Shown here: in pieces, positions 18,391 to 27,504 of the stretch
How positions within the stretch are numbered: position 1 is the stretch's first letter
How the letters are laid out: every line of letters starts with the position of its first letter
Source: Gluconacetobacter azotocaptans
Lineage (GTDB): Bacteria > Pseudomonadota > Alphaproteobacteria > Acetobacterales > Acetobacteraceae
DNA: 64,000 nt
Direction: 5' to 3'
Assembly: GCF_014174355.1 (NCBI RefSeq)
Contig: NZ_JABEQF010000004.1
Coordinates: 124,001 to 188,000, forward strand
Position numbers and translations under genes: made by a program
The notes under the pieces: model-generated
Database searches by the model: none
The model's input: the letters and a program-made list of their open reading frames with translations, nothing else
Told to the model about the DNA's origin: nothing

Positions 18391-19211
18391 AAGCCGGCCC
18401 AGGGATCGGAGGCGCGGCGCGCCAGCCTGCCCGGTGTCGTCATGATCGTGAAATCGCCGGGGGTCGCGCCCGCCGCCAGGTCCGACCATGACAGCGGCAT
18501 GGACACCTGTGCCCCGGGCCGCGCGCGGGGCGAATAGGGGGCGACGGCGGTCGCCGTGCGCTGATTGCGCAGATAGTCGATCAGAATCCGGCCGTGTCGC
18601 CGGGCCTTGCTGATGGTCGAGACATAAATTTCCGGCTGGTCATGGGCCATCGCGTCGGCCAGCGCACGCGCGAACGTCCGCACGGCCGCCCAGTCTGCGT
18701 GAGGGCGAAGCGGTGTGACCACATGCAGCCCCCGGCCGCCGGACGTCTTGACGAACGCCGCCAGGCCGGCGCGCTCCAGCCGGTCGCGGACTTCGATCGC
18801 CGCGTCGCATATGGCGGTCCAGCCCACGTCGTCGCCGGGGTCGAGGTCCATCACGATCCGGTCCGGATGCTCCAGATCCGCCAGGGGTGCGTTCCAGACA
18901 TGAATCTCCAGGGCCGCCGAATGGATCAGATCCACCAGCCCGTCGAGGTCGTGGATCGCGATCAGGGGGCGGTCGGGCCGGCCGTCGGGGTCGATGGCCG
19001 GATGGATATGCGGGCGCATGCCCTTCCAGGGATGGCGCTGGAAGAACGACTCGCCGTTTACACCCTCGGGGCAGCGCAACACCGTCAGGGGCCGGTCGGT
19101 CACATGGGGTTCCATCCAGCGCCAGACCGCGCGGCCGTATTCCGCAAGGTCGCCTTTCGTGACCCGCTCGTCGGGCCAGTAAAGGCGATCGGCGTGCGTG
19201 TTGTCGGGCAT
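18360..19211 (-). CDS. Stand-alone LigD-type polymerase/primase domain
   Basis: This encodes 283 residues and matches only the polymerase (PolDom) module of bacterial non-homologous end-joining LigD. It opens with THADRLYWPDERVTKGDLAEY and carries the metal-binding DLDPGDD and the SGGRGLHVVTPL nucleotide-binding patch. No ligase motif (KxDG) and no nuclease module are present, and neither Ku nor a ligase gene lies in the window. Family members add ribo- or deoxynucleotides at DNA ends, so this could be a free end-processing polymerase. The length fits the isolated module, so it is not a truncation by this window. Confidence 0.85.
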   Translation of the reverse strand: MPDNTHADRLYWPDERVTKGDLAEYGRAVWRWMEPHVTDRPLTVLRCPEGVNGESFFQRHPWKGMRPHIHPAIDPDGRPDRPLIAIHDLDGLVDLIHSAALEIHVWNAPLADLEHPDRIVMDLDPGDDVGWTAICDAAIEVRDRLERAGLAAFVKTSGGRGLHVVTPLRPHADWAAVRTFARALADAMAHDQPEIYVSTISKARRHGRILIDYLRNQRTATAVAPYSPRARPGAQVSMPLSWSDLAAGATPGDFTIMTTPGRLARRASDPWAGFHAASRVLPD

Positions 19212-19257
19212 GTCGGCCTCCTCCCGATGGCGGTTCCATCGCCCCGGCCGGGGCCGG

Positions 19258-20661
19258 CTACGGCGTCAGGACGGGCATCTTCTGGTCTACGCCCGCGACC
19301 TCGACACGGTTCCGCCCGTTTCTCTTGGCGTGGTACAGGGCCACGTCGGCCGCCTTCAGCAGGTTTTCATAGTCCGGATGGCCGGAATAGAGGGCGCCGC
19401 CGATCGACACCGTCACCTGGGCCACGCCGCCGTCGGGCAGGCTGACCGGGGTCTCCTCGATCAGCCGGCGCAGGCGTTCGGCGGTCTGGATCATCTGCGG
19501 CTGGTCGGTGTCGCCCAGGATCATCAGGAATTCCTCGCCGCCATAGCGGAAGAGCATGTCGCTCAACCGCCCGGCTTCCTCCAGCGTGTGGGCAACCGCC
19601 CGCAGCACGGAATCGCCGGCGGCATGCCCGTGGGTGTCGTTGACACGCTTGAAATGATCGACGTCGATGAACAGCACGCTCAACGGACGGCCGGTCTGGG
19701 TGGCGACGCGCAGTTCGTAGGCCATGACCGACGGCAGGAAGCGGCGATTCATCGCGCGGGTCAGCGGGTCCTCGACGTCGCTGCTGCTGCGGCTGTTGCG
19801 GAACATGACCTCGAGACTGTTCAGGATCTCGGTCACGCCGACATGCAGGGCCGCCAGGCTGGCCGAGGTATCCCGCCCGGCCTGGATGTCGTCGGAAATC
19901 GCCGGCAGCAATTGTTCGTCGACCCGGGCGATCAGGTTCGTCATATGGGCGACGACGTCCGTGCCCTCGAACAGCAGCCCCACCTTGTACGTCACCCACA
20001 GCCCGAATGCCGAGCGCGAGAGACTCATCGACGCAAGGTCGTCCGGCGTCTTCGCGACGTAGATGGAGCGCAGGACATTGTAGCTCCAGGCCATCAGGGT
20101 GGCCTTCTGGGCCTCGCCCTCGCGCGGCAGGTCCTGATTCATGGCGAACAGCCGGTATGCCGTGTCGGTCGAACTCGCGCGCTCCCGATGGCGCCAGTAG
20201 GACAACGAGATCACGCCCTGCGCCGCCGACAGCGCGTTCGCCACATAGATGACGGCGTCGGTAAGCTGGTCGTGCGGCAATTCTTCCTTGCCCAGTTGCT
20301 GGATCAGCTTGCGCTGGATCAGCGAAATACCTTCGCAGACCAGATGAAGCGGGATCGCTGCGCGGGCGTGATAGCGGCCGATATGGCGCTGGGCTTCGAT
20401 CAGATGAGTCGGGTTCTGCGGCGTGGCGGAAAACAGGTCGGCCAGCCAGCGGGCCAGGGTGCCGCGCAACCGGTTTGTCGTCTCGGCATCCGCAAGGAAA
20501 CGCTTCGCCTGGGGATGGGCGGAAAAATGATCGTAGAACGCCGCGACCAGCAAGGGACTCAACTGGTCGATCATCGCATGGACCCGTTGGCGCGTATCGT
20601 CCGACACTTCCGCGACGACATCCTTCAACTCGGCGTCGCCCTCATGGAGAGAGAGTGTCAT
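19258..20661 (-). CDS. Globin-coupled diguanylate cyclase (DosC-like)
   Basis: This encodes 467 residues. An N-terminal globin sensor (about 1-160) has Tyr43 in AAFYDHF and His98 in IGRYHARAAIP. These are the same positions as the distal Tyr43 and proximal heme His98 of E. coli DosC. A linker precedes a GGDEF domain (about 295-455) with FIDVDHFKRVNDTHGHAAGD and the active-site GGEEF at 374-378. An RxxD inhibitory site (Arg365, Asp368) stands five residues before it. It should make cyclic di-GMP under control of bound oxygen. No EAL or HD-GYP partner is adjacent, whereas E. coli dosC is paired with dosP. Confidence 0.93.
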   Translation of the reverse strand: MTLSLHEGDAELKDVVAEVSDDTRQRVHAMIDQLSPLLVAAFYDHFSAHPQAKRFLADAETTNRLRGTLARWLADLFSATPQNPTHLIEAQRHIGRYHARAAIPLHLVCEGISLIQRKLIQQLGKEELPHDQLTDAVIYVANALSAAQGVISLSYWRHRERASSTDTAYRLFAMNQDLPREGEAQKATLMAWSYNVLRSIYVAKTPDDLASMSLSRSAFGLWVTYKVGLLFEGTDVVAHMTNLIARVDEQLLPAISDDIQAGRDTSASLAALHVGVTEILNSLEVMFRNSRSSSDVEDPLTRAMNRRFLPSVMAYELRVATQTGRPLSVLFIDVDHFKRVNDTHGHAAGDSVLRAVAHTLEEAGRLSDMLFRYGGEEFLMILGDTDQPQMIQTAERLRRLIEETPVSLPDGGVAQVTVSIGGALYSGHPDYENLLKAADVALYHAKRNGRNRVEVAGVDQKMPVLTP

Positions 20662-21012
20662 GCTGGGCTCCGATCATCCATATCCCGCGGATAAAACGGT
20701 CTGGGACAGTGGGGAAATCCGTGTAAAGACCGAAGGGACACCATGTATTCCTGATCCGTCGGCGCGCCGGGGGCACCATTTTACATTGGGGGACGATATC
20801 CGATGACCCGTCTCAAATAACTCTAGAGAGAATTCTGTCGTATGTCAGGTCTTGATTTGAATATGTGAATTGCCGTCCGAAGACCCGGCGGAATTCCGGA
20901 TCGCCGCCGATACGTCCCTTGCGTCATATCGGAACCGGTAGGAAAGTCCCCCCTCGTCGACCGGGGGCGCGCGGATGCGCCGGCTCGGGACCAATCCGGG
21001 GGAAAGTGATCG
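20662..21012. other. Intergenic region between divergent DGC and purine permease genes
   Basis: This 351-base divergent region should hold the promoters of both flanking genes. It is locally AT-richer around 20810-20870. A C-run/G-run inverted repeat (CCCCC...GGGGG) lies near 20948-20967, about 45 bases before the permease start. I compared the region with the purine riboswitch core and found no match. No small gene with a convincing start is visible. Confidence 0.5.
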
Positions 21013-22374
21013 TTGACGCAGGAAGTGGGGCACCCGGACGGGTGGATCGACCGCTATTTTCACGTGACGCGACGGGGGTCCACCCTGGGGCGGGAACTGG
21101 TCGCTGGGCTGACCACGTTCGGGGCCATGGCGTATATCATGATCGTCAATCCGGCGATCATGGCGCTGGCGGGCCTGGGGCGGCACGACATGATCATGAC
21201 CACGATCGCCGCCGCGGTCTGCGGGTCGCTGCTGATGGCGCTGATGGCGAACCTGCCGATCGCGCTCGCCCCGGCCATGAGCAGCAATCTGGTCTTCGCC
21301 CAGATCGTGGTGGCGCAGATGGGGATCGCGCCGTCCGTCGCCTTCACCATGGTCCTGATCGGCGGGGTCGCCTTCGTCGGCCTGTCGCTGACACATTGGC
21401 GGCAACGGATCGTGCTGGGCTTCCCGGCCCCGGTGCGCAACGGCATCCATTGCGCGATCGGCGCCTTCATCGCCCATATCGGAATGGTCAGCGGCGGGCT
21501 GGCGGTCAAGGGGGGGCAGGGGTTCAGCTTTGGGTCGCTGCGTGATCCGGCGGTGCTGCTGTGCCTGGGCGGCGTCGTCCTGGCGGCGGCGCTGCAGATG
21601 CTGCGCATACCCGCCGGCATGCTGGTGTCGATCGTGGTGCTGACCGTCGCCGGATGCTTCGTCCGGACGGCGGACGGCGCCACGGTCACGCATCTGCCGT
21701 CAAGCTGTCTGGAATGGCCGCACTATCCGACCGGCATGCTGCTGTCCTTCGACTTTCACGGCTTCCTGTCGCATATCGGCCTTGTCCTGCCGGTGACGAT
21801 GTATTTTTTCCTGGGTGATTTCTTCGACGCAACGGGAACGATGATGGCCATCACCCGGCGGGCCGGCCTGACGGTCGAGGACGGTCAGCCGGTGCTGGGC
21901 CGCGCGGCCTTCGCGGCCGACGGGGCGGCCAGCGTCATCGGATCGGTCCTGGGGACGTCCACCGTGTCGGCCTATCTGGAATCGCTGGTGGGGGTCGAGG
22001 CCGGAGGGCGCACCGGGCTGGTCGGGGTCACGGTGGCGGCGCTGTTCCTGCTGTCGTCCTTCCTGTGGCCCATCATCACCGCCGTGCCGGCGGTCGCCAC
22101 CGCGCCGGTGCTGATCCTGGTCGGGCTGGGCATGCTGTCGGACATGGGGCGGATGGACCTGTCCGAGTCCGGCGGGCTGCTGGCGCCGCTGCTGATGATC
22201 CTGATCACGGTCATGACCGGCAATTTCATGGTCAGCCTGGCGCTGGGGTTGCTGCTGTATACGGCGCTGGCCATCGCGGGGCGCCGCTGGGCGGACCTGA
22301 CGCCCATCCTGCTGTTTCTCGACGCGGTATTCGTCGTTTATCTGGCGCTGGCCAGCGGCATGGGGGAGGCATGA
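21013..22374 (+). CDS. NCS2-family purine permease (AzgA/PbuG-like)
   Basis: This encodes 453 residues with 12-14 hydrophobic helices. Characteristic text includes GLTTFGAMAYIMIVNPAIM near the N-terminus, FPAPVRNGIHCAIGAFIAHIG, and FFLGDFFDATGTMMAITRRAGL, the conserved Asp-rich helix of the AzgA-like branch. These are proton symporters for adenine, guanine or hypoxanthine. The start is a TTG at 21013 with a strong GGGGGAAAG about 6 bases upstream. The stop overlaps the next gene's ATG (ATGA), so the two are translationally coupled. Confidence 0.92.
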   Translation: MTQEVGHPDGWIDRYFHVTRRGSTLGRELVAGLTTFGAMAYIMIVNPAIMALAGLGRHDMIMTTIAAAVCGSLLMALMANLPIALAPAMSSNLVFAQIVVAQMGIAPSVAFTMVLIGGVAFVGLSLTHWRQRIVLGFPAPVRNGIHCAIGAFIAHIGMVSGGLAVKGGQGFSFGSLRDPAVLLCLGGVVLAAALQMLRIPAGMLVSIVVLTVAGCFVRTADGATVTHLPSSCLEWPHYPTGMLLSFDFHGFLSHIGLVLPVTMYFFLGDFFDATGTMMAITRRAGLTVEDGQPVLGRAAFAADGAASVIGSVLGTSTVSAYLESLVGVEAGGRTGLVGVTVAALFLLSSFLWPIITAVPAVATAPVLILVGLGMLSDMGRMDLSESGGLLAPLLMILITVMTGNFMVSLALGLLLYTALAIAGRRWADLTPILLFLDAVFVVYLALASGMGEA

Positions 22375-23021
22375 TCTTGCGGCGCGGACTGGCCCTGTGG
22401 GGCCTTCTGCTGGCGGTGGCTTCGGTGCCGGATGGCAGGGCCCGCGCGGCGGACTGGCCCGACACCGCGGCGTCGCGGGTGGAACTCCATGCCCTGATCG
22501 ACACGCTGGACGACCGGCTGCTGCACCAGCCCAGCGCCACCCTGACGCTGGAGGAGTGGTGCCGCACGCACAATCTGGCACCTGTCGCCCATGTCGTGGC
22601 GCATCGCGTCCCAGGCGTGGAGAAGGCGCCGACGCCGATCCAGCGGCAGGCCCTGGATGTCGATGCGCACGAGCATGTCCGCTATCGCCGGGTGGACCTG
22701 TCCTGCGGCGACAGGGTGCTGTCGGTCGCCGACAATTGGTACGTGCCCGGCCGCCTGACGCCGGAGATGAACGCGGCGCTTGATCACAGCGACATCGCCT
22801 TCGGCCACGCCGTGGCGGCGCTGCACTTCACGCGGCGCACGCTGGAAAGCACGCGCCTGTGGTCGCCTCAAGGGCAGCCATCCACCACGGGGGTGATCCG
22901 GCTGCCGGCCGCAATCCTGCGGCATCGCGCAGTCCTGTATCGGCAGGACGGCATTCCGTTCAGCGAGGTGGTGGAGACCTATACCGGCGCGATGCTGGAC
23001 TTCCCGCTGCCATCGCGCTGA
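22371..23021 (+). CDS. Exported protein with chorismate-lyase-like features
   Basis: This encodes 216 residues. A signal peptide (about 1-26, RRGLALWGLLLAVASVP then ARAADW) indicates export. The mature part contains YRRVDLSCGDRVLSVADNWYVP, then LTPEMNAALDHSDIAFGHAV and FTRRTLESTRLW. This resembles the UbiC/UTRA fold of chorismate lyase-like proteins, where a product pocket is formed by similar segments. Chorismate lyase is normally cytosolic, so an exported relative is unlikely to do that reaction and may bind a small ligand instead. The 4-base overlap with the purine permease implies a shared process. The family call is tentative. Confidence 0.5.
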   Translation: MILRRGLALWGLLLAVASVPDGRARAADWPDTAASRVELHALIDTLDDRLLHQPSATLTLEEWCRTHNLAPVAHVVAHRVPGVEKAPTPIQRQALDVDAHEHVRYRRVDLSCGDRVLSVADNWYVPGRLTPEMNAALDHSDIAFGHAVAALHFTRRTLESTRLWSPQGQPSTTGVIRLPAAILRHRAVLYRQDGIPFSEVVETYTGAMLDFPLPSR

Positions 23022-23061
23022 CATCCGATCTTCCCCGCCCCTGCAGAAGGACGACCCCGCC

Positions 23062-23520
23062 ATGACCGGCCCGACCCTGGATTTGCGCGACCCCGGCCTG
23101 CCGGCCGGCGCGGTCCGCGATGCGCTGGCGCTGTGCCCGCACCCCGAGGGCGGCTGGTATCGCGAGCTGTGGCGCGACAGCCCGCCCGGCGGCGGGCGCG
23201 GGGCCGCCACGACCATCCAGTTTCTGCTGGCCGAGGGCGAACGGTCGCACTGGCACCGGGTCGACGCCGCCGAGATCTGGTGCTGGCAGGGCGGCGCCCC
23301 GCTGAGCCTGCGAATCGCGGATGAGGCGGGTGTGGAGCACGTGATCGTCCTGGGGCCGCGTCCCGAGGCGGGAGAGGTGCTTCAGGTCGTCGTCCCGGCT
23401 CACGCGTGGCAGGCGGCGGAGAGTCTGGGGGCCTGGAGCCTGGTCGGTTGCATCGTGGCCCCCGCGTTCCTGTTCGAGAATTTCGAACTGGCGCCCCCCG
23501 GCTGGGCGCCCGGATCGTGA
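23062..23520 (+). CDS. DUF985-type cupin protein
   Basis: This encodes 152 residues. Conserved DUF985 features are HPEGGWYRELWR, TTIQFLLAEGERSHWHRVDAAEIW and a late GCIVAPAFLFENFEL. The fold is a small RmlC-like cupin with His residues that could hold a metal. Biochemical function is not established for most members. The gene ends in a GTGA overlap with a Nudix hydrolase gene, so the two are probably co-translated. Confidence 0.85.
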   Translation: MTGPTLDLRDPGLPAGAVRDALALCPHPEGGWYRELWRDSPPGGGRGAATTIQFLLAEGERSHWHRVDAAEIWCWQGGAPLSLRIADEAGVEHVIVLGPRPEAGEVLQVVVPAHAWQAAESLGAWSLVGCIVAPAFLFENFELAPPGWAPGS

Positions 23521-24158
23521 CCGGCGTGGTGGGCGAGCCCGACTGGCTGGTCTGGGCGCGCGAGATCCAGGCCATCGCCCAGACCGGCCTGACCTTCACG
23601 CGCGATCCCTACGACCGGGAACGCTACGAGATGCTGCGCGGCCTGGCCGCCCGCATGCTGGCCGCGCGGACCGGCACCCCGGCGGCGCGGATCGAAACCC
23701 TGTTCGCCGGCGAATCCGGATACGCGACGCCCAAGATCGACGTGCGGGCCGCGGTGTTCGACGAGCGGCGGCGCATCCTGATGGTGCGCGAGGTTCTGGA
23801 TGGCGGGCGCTGGACGCTGCCCGGCGGCTGGGCGGACGTGAACATCACCCCGGCGGACAGCGCGGTGAAGGAAGTGCGCGAGGAAAGCGGCTACGAGGTT
23901 CGCGTGCGCAAGCTGGCGGCAGTGTGGGACCGGACGCGGCAGGGGCATCCGGCGCAGGTCTTTTCCTGCGCCAAGCTGTTCTATCTATGCGACCTTATGG
24001 GGGGCGCTGCCGCGACCAGCCTGGAGACGTCCGAGGTCGGCTGGTTCGCCGAGGACGAGATCCCGGCGGACCTGTCGCTGGGCCGGGTATTGCCAGCGCA
24101 GGTCCGCCGCATGTTCGCCCATGCCCACGCGCCGGCCCTGCCAACCGATTTCGAATGA
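23517..24158 (+). CDS. Nudix hydrolase (YjhB-like layout)
   Basis: This encodes 213 residues from a GTG at 23517. An N-terminal helical region (PDWLVWAREIQAIAQTGLTF, RYEMLRGLAARML) is followed by a Nudix fold with PGGWADVNITPADSAVKEVREESGYEV. In the Nudix box the first Glu is replaced by Ile and the Arg by Lys, but the metal-binding EVREE core is kept. This architecture is common in proteins annotated as ADP-ribose or nucleotide-derivative hydrolases. The substrate is unknown. It overlaps the DUF985 gene by 4 bases. Confidence 0.82.
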   Translation: MTGVVGEPDWLVWAREIQAIAQTGLTFTRDPYDRERYEMLRGLAARMLAARTGTPAARIETLFAGESGYATPKIDVRAAVFDERRRILMVREVLDGGRWTLPGGWADVNITPADSAVKEVREESGYEVRVRKLAAVWDRTRQGHPAQVFSCAKLFYLCDLMGGAAATSLETSEVGWFAEDEIPADLSLGRVLPAQVRRMFAHAHAPALPTDFE

Positions 24159-24255
24159 GGTGCCGGCCCGATCCGCGCGGGTCAGGCCATTGAAATCGTG
24201 GCTTTCGTGACACATATCCATCCGACGGTTTTTTGCGGAATGGAGAGACGTCTAC

Positions 24256-26148
24256 ATGGTCGATCAGGTTACGGGGCAGGACGGCGCGGCCCCGGCGGGA
24301 GAGGAACATGCGTTCAGCGCGGAGGTCGGGCGGCTGCTCGACCTCGTGGTCCATGCCCTGTATTCCGAACGCGAGATCTTCCTGCGCGAACTGGTCGCCA
24401 ACGCGGCCGACGCGACGGACCGCCGCCGGTTCGAGGCGCTGACCGACGCCGCCCGTACCCTGCCCGAGGACGCCAAGGTCCGCATCGATCCTGACAAGGA
24501 CGCCCGCCGCCTGACCATCAGCGACGATGGCGCGGGCATGAGCAAGGACGAGCTGGCCCGCAATCTGGGCACCATTGCGCGCTCCGGCACCCGGGCGTTC
24601 GGCCAGGAACTGGAAAAGCAGAAGCCCGAGGACCTGCCCAAGGACCGGCCGAGCCTGATCGGGCAGTTCGGTGTCGGCTTCTATGCCGCCTTCATGGTGG
24701 CCGATCATGTCGATGTCGTGTCGCGCCGCGCGGGCAGCGACGAGGCCTGGCGGTGGTCGTCGGACGGCAAGGGGGGCTTTACCCTCAGCCCCGCGACGCG
24801 CGAGCGGCCGGGCACCGACATCATCCTGCATATCAAGGAGGATGCGGACGAATTCCTCGATGCCTGGCGCCTGGAAGCGATCGTGCGCAAATGGGCCGAT
24901 CATATCGTCTGGCCGATCACCATCCGACGCGACGGCGAGGATGCGCCCGCCAATGTGGGCACCGCCCTGTGGCGCAAGCCGCGTTCCGAGGTCACGGAAG
25001 ACCAGCTGAACGACTTCTACCGGCACGTCAGCCATAATTTCGATACGCCGTGGGCGACGCTGCACTGGCACGCCGAAGGCACGATCGATTTCACTGCCCT
25101 GCTGTTCATCCCCGGCAGCCGCCCCTTCGAGTTCGGCGAGCAGGTGCGCGACAGCCGCGTGCGCCTGCATGTCCGGCGCATGTTCATCACCGACGACGCT
25201 GCCCTGTTGCCGTCGTGGCTGCGGTTCGTGCAGGGCGTGGTGGACACCGAGGACCTGCCCCTGAACGTCTCGCGCGAGATGCTTCAGGCCACCCCGGTCC
25301 TGGCCCGCATCCGCAAGGCCGTGACCAACCGCGTGCTGAACGAATTGCGCACCCGCGCGAAGGACGCCGAGTCCTATGCCGGCTTCTGGGAGAATTTCGG
25401 CCCGGTGCTGAAGGAAGGCGTCTGGGACGATGCGGAATATCGCACCGACCTGGCCGGCCTGGCGCGTTTCCGCTCCAGCGCGGTCGAGGGCTGGACGACG
25501 CTGGCCGAGTACGTGTCGCGCCTGAAGGACGGGCAGGAGGCGATCTATTACCTGACCGGCGACAATCCCGACACGCTGCCGGCCTCGCCGCAGTTGGAAG
25601 GCTTCCGCGCGCGCGGGATCGAGGTGCTGCTGCTGTCCGATCCGGTGGATTCCTTCTGGCCGGAACGCCTGGGCACGTTCGAGGGCAAGGCGCTGCGCAG
25701 CGTCAGCCAGGGCCATGCCGACCTCGAGAAATTCGCGACCGCCGAAGAGGAAACGGGGCCGCGCGCCGATCTGGACGTCCTGCTGCCGGCGCTGAAGACG
25801 GCGCTGGGGGAAGCGGTGTCCGACGTGCGCGGAACGAACCGTCTGGTCGGCAGCGCCGTTGTGCTGTCGGCGGCGGGGCAGGGGCCTGACCTGCAGCTTC
25901 AGCGTCTGCTGCGGCGCAGCGGGCAGGCGGTGCCCGACCTGGCACCCGTGCTGGAAGTCAACGCCACCCATCCGCTGGTCCGCGACCTGGCCGAGCGTGT
26001 GGCACGCGGCGAATCGGTGCGCGATATCGCACTGATCCTGCTGGACATCGCCCGCATCCAGGATGGCGAAAGCCCGAAGGACCCGGCCGGGTTCGCCAGC
26101 CGCCTGACGGCCACCCTGACGCGCGCGGCGGACGTCGCCGCGTCCTGA
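24256..26148 (+). CDS. htpG: HtpG, Hsp90-family chaperone
   Basis: This encodes 630 residues, a normal HtpG length. The N-terminal GHKL ATPase has [19 protein letters not shown], the Mg/ATP loop [12 protein letters not shown] and the lid [13 protein letters not shown]. The middle domain includes [10 protein letters not shown] and LNVSREMLQ, and the C-terminal dimerisation domain follows. It is a cytoplasmic ATP-dependent chaperone. The ATG at 24256 follows GGAGAGA. A strong hairpin lies immediately after its stop codon. Confidence 0.97.
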   Translation: MVDQVTGQDGAAPAGEEHAFSAEVGRLLDLVVHALYSEREIFLRELVANAADATDRRRFEALTDAARTLPEDAKVRIDPDKDARRLTISDDGAGMSKDELARNLGTIARSGTRAFGQELEKQKPEDLPKDRPSLIGQFGVGFYAAFMVADHVDVVSRRAGSDEAWRWSSDGKGGFTLSPATRERPGTDIILHIKEDADEFLDAWRLEAIVRKWADHIVWPITIRRDGEDAPANVGTALWRKPRSEVTEDQLNDFYRHVSHNFDTPWATLHWHAEGTIDFTALLFIPGSRPFEFGEQVRDSRVRLHVRRMFITDDAALLPSWLRFVQGVVDTEDLPLNVSREMLQATPVLARIRKAVTNRVLNELRTRAKDAESYAGFWENFGPVLKEGVWDDAEYRTDLAGLARFRSSAVEGWTTLAEYVSRLKDGQEAIYYLTGDNPDTLPASPQLEGFRARGIEVLLLSDPVDSFWPERLGTFEGKALRSVSQGHADLEKFATAEEETGPRADLDVLLPALKTALGEAVSDVRGTNRLVGSAVVLSAAGQGPDLQLQRLLRRSGQAVPDLAPVLEVNATHPLVRDLAERVARGESVRDIALILLDIARIQDGESPKDPAGFASRLTATLTRAADVAAS

Positions 26149-26149
26149 T

Positions 26150-26196
26150 CCGGCGGCTGCCCCCGCCGCATGGGCGGGGGCGGTGCGGGCCGCCGG
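26150..26196 (+). terminator. Nested GC-rich hairpin after htpG, before mtnA
   Basis: An inner 9-bp perfect stem pairs 26159-26167 with 26173-26181 around the loop GCATG. An outer 7-bp stem pairs 26150-26156 (CCGGCGG) with 26190-26196 (CCGCCGG). It starts 2 bases after the htpG stop and ends about 81 bases before mtnA. No T-run follows, so it may be a Rho-assisted terminator, an mRNA 3' end or a leader element of mtnA. Confidence 0.5.
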
Positions 26197-26277
26197 ACGT
26201 GGTTCGGACTTGAAACGTCGGGATGCCGGTGCTTCCTTGCGCCGCTTCCCTCCACTCCGGCATCGGACTCGCATGTC

Positions 26278-27378
26278 ATGAAGATCGGCAACGTACCCTA
26301 TCGCAGCGTCTGGGTGGACCAGGATGACGGCTGGTCGATCCATATCTTCGACCAGACCCGCCTGCCGTGGACCCTGGACGTCCTGCGCCTGACGGACATG
26401 GAGCAGGTGGCGCACGCCATCCGTACCATGCAGGTCCGGGGCGCGCCGCTGATCGGCGCGGTGGCGGCCTATGGCCTGGCGCTGGCCCTGCGGGTCGATG
26501 CCGCCGACGCGGCGCTGGAACGCGATGCGGCGCTGCTGGCGGCAACCCGCCCGACCGCCATCAATCTGCGCTGGGCCATCGAACGCATGCTGGACCGCCT
26601 GCGCCCCCTGGCGCCGGCCGACCGCGTGGCCGCCGCCTATGACGAGGCCGCGCGGATCTGCGACGAGGACGCGGCCCAGAACGAATCCATCGGCCGCCAC
26701 GGCCTGCCCCTGATCGAGGAGATCGCGGCGCGGCGCGGCGACGGCAAGCCGGTCAATATCCTCACCCACTGCAATGCCGGCTGGATCGCCACCGTCGATT
26801 GGGGCACGGCGCTGGCGCCCATCTACATGGCCCACGATCGCGGGTTGAACGTCCATGTCTGGGTGGACGAAACCCGGCCGCGCAACCAGGGCGCCGCGCT
26901 GACGGCGTGGGAACTGGGCAGCCACGGCGTGCCGCATACGGTGGTGGCGGACAATGCCGGCGGCCATCTGATGCAGCATCATGCGGTCGACCTGGTCATC
27001 GTCGGCACCGACCGCGTGACGCGGACGGGCGACGTGGCGAACAAGATCGGCACCTATCTGAAGGCGCTGGCGGCGCGCGACAACGGTGTGCCCTTCTGGG
27101 TCGCCCTGCCGTCCACCACCATCGACTGGCGGGTGAGCGACGGGCTGACCGAAATCCCGATCGAGGAACGCAGCGGCGACGAGGTCACGGCGATCACCGG
27201 CCGCACCGGCGACGGCCGGATCGAGACGGTGCATCTGACCCCGCCGGGCAGCCAGGCGGCCAATCCGGCCTTCGACGTCACCCCGGCGCGGCTGGTCACC
27301 GGGCTGATCACCGAACGCGGCTGCTGCGAGGCGACCGCGGCCGGGCTGACCACGCTGTTCCCCGAACAGGCGGCCTGA
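26278..27378 (+). CDS. mtnA: S-methyl-5-thioribose-1-phosphate isomerase
   Basis: This encodes 366 residues. It catalyses the aldose-ketose isomerisation of methylthioribose-1-phosphate in methionine salvage. Family motifs are TMQVRGAPLIGAVAAYGLAL, ILTHCNAGWIATVDWGTALAPI with the catalytic Cys, and GTDRVTRTGDVANKIGTY with the catalytic Asp. The ATG at 26278 begins the conserved N-terminus. No other methionine-salvage gene is visible beside it, so it stands alone between htpG and aspS. Confidence 0.95.
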   Translation: MKIGNVPYRSVWVDQDDGWSIHIFDQTRLPWTLDVLRLTDMEQVAHAIRTMQVRGAPLIGAVAAYGLALALRVDAADAALERDAALLAATRPTAINLRWAIERMLDRLRPLAPADRVAAAYDEAARICDEDAAQNESIGRHGLPLIEEIAARRGDGKPVNILTHCNAGWIATVDWGTALAPIYMAHDRGLNVHVWVDETRPRNQGAALTAWELGSHGVPHTVVADNAGGHLMQHHAVDLVIVGTDRVTRTGDVANKIGTYLKALAARDNGVPFWVALPSTTIDWRVSDGLTEIPIEERSGDEVTAITGRTGDGRIETVHLTPPGSQAANPAFDVTPARLVTGLITERGCCEATAAGLTTLFPEQAA

Positions 27379-27401
27379 GGCCGCACGACAGGCTGTGACG
27401 G

Positions 27402-27422
27402 GCCGCCCTTGACAGGGGCGGC
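27402..27422 (+). terminator. Hairpin between mtnA and aspS
   Basis: A 7-bp stem pairs 27402-27408 (GCCGCCC) with 27416-27422 (GGGCGGC) around a TTGACAG loop. It lies 24 bases after the mtnA stop. No T-run follows, so termination is only suggested. The TTGACA in the loop resembles a -35 box, but I see no convincing -10 partner. Confidence 0.3.
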
Positions 27423-27504
27423 TCCGGTCGGCTTCCTCCGCCTTCGATCGGAACGGGCGCGTATCGCCCGGACCAGCCCGTTTTTGGTGACACAGGACGA
27501 GATC

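Noticed and set aside
20930-20970. RNase P RNA-like GGAAAGTCC text
   Set aside because: The short match lacks the flanking RNase P core and the region is only a promoter-sized gap.
20880-21012. Purine riboswitch upstream of the purine permease
   Set aside because: I compared the region with the conserved purine aptamer core and did not find it.
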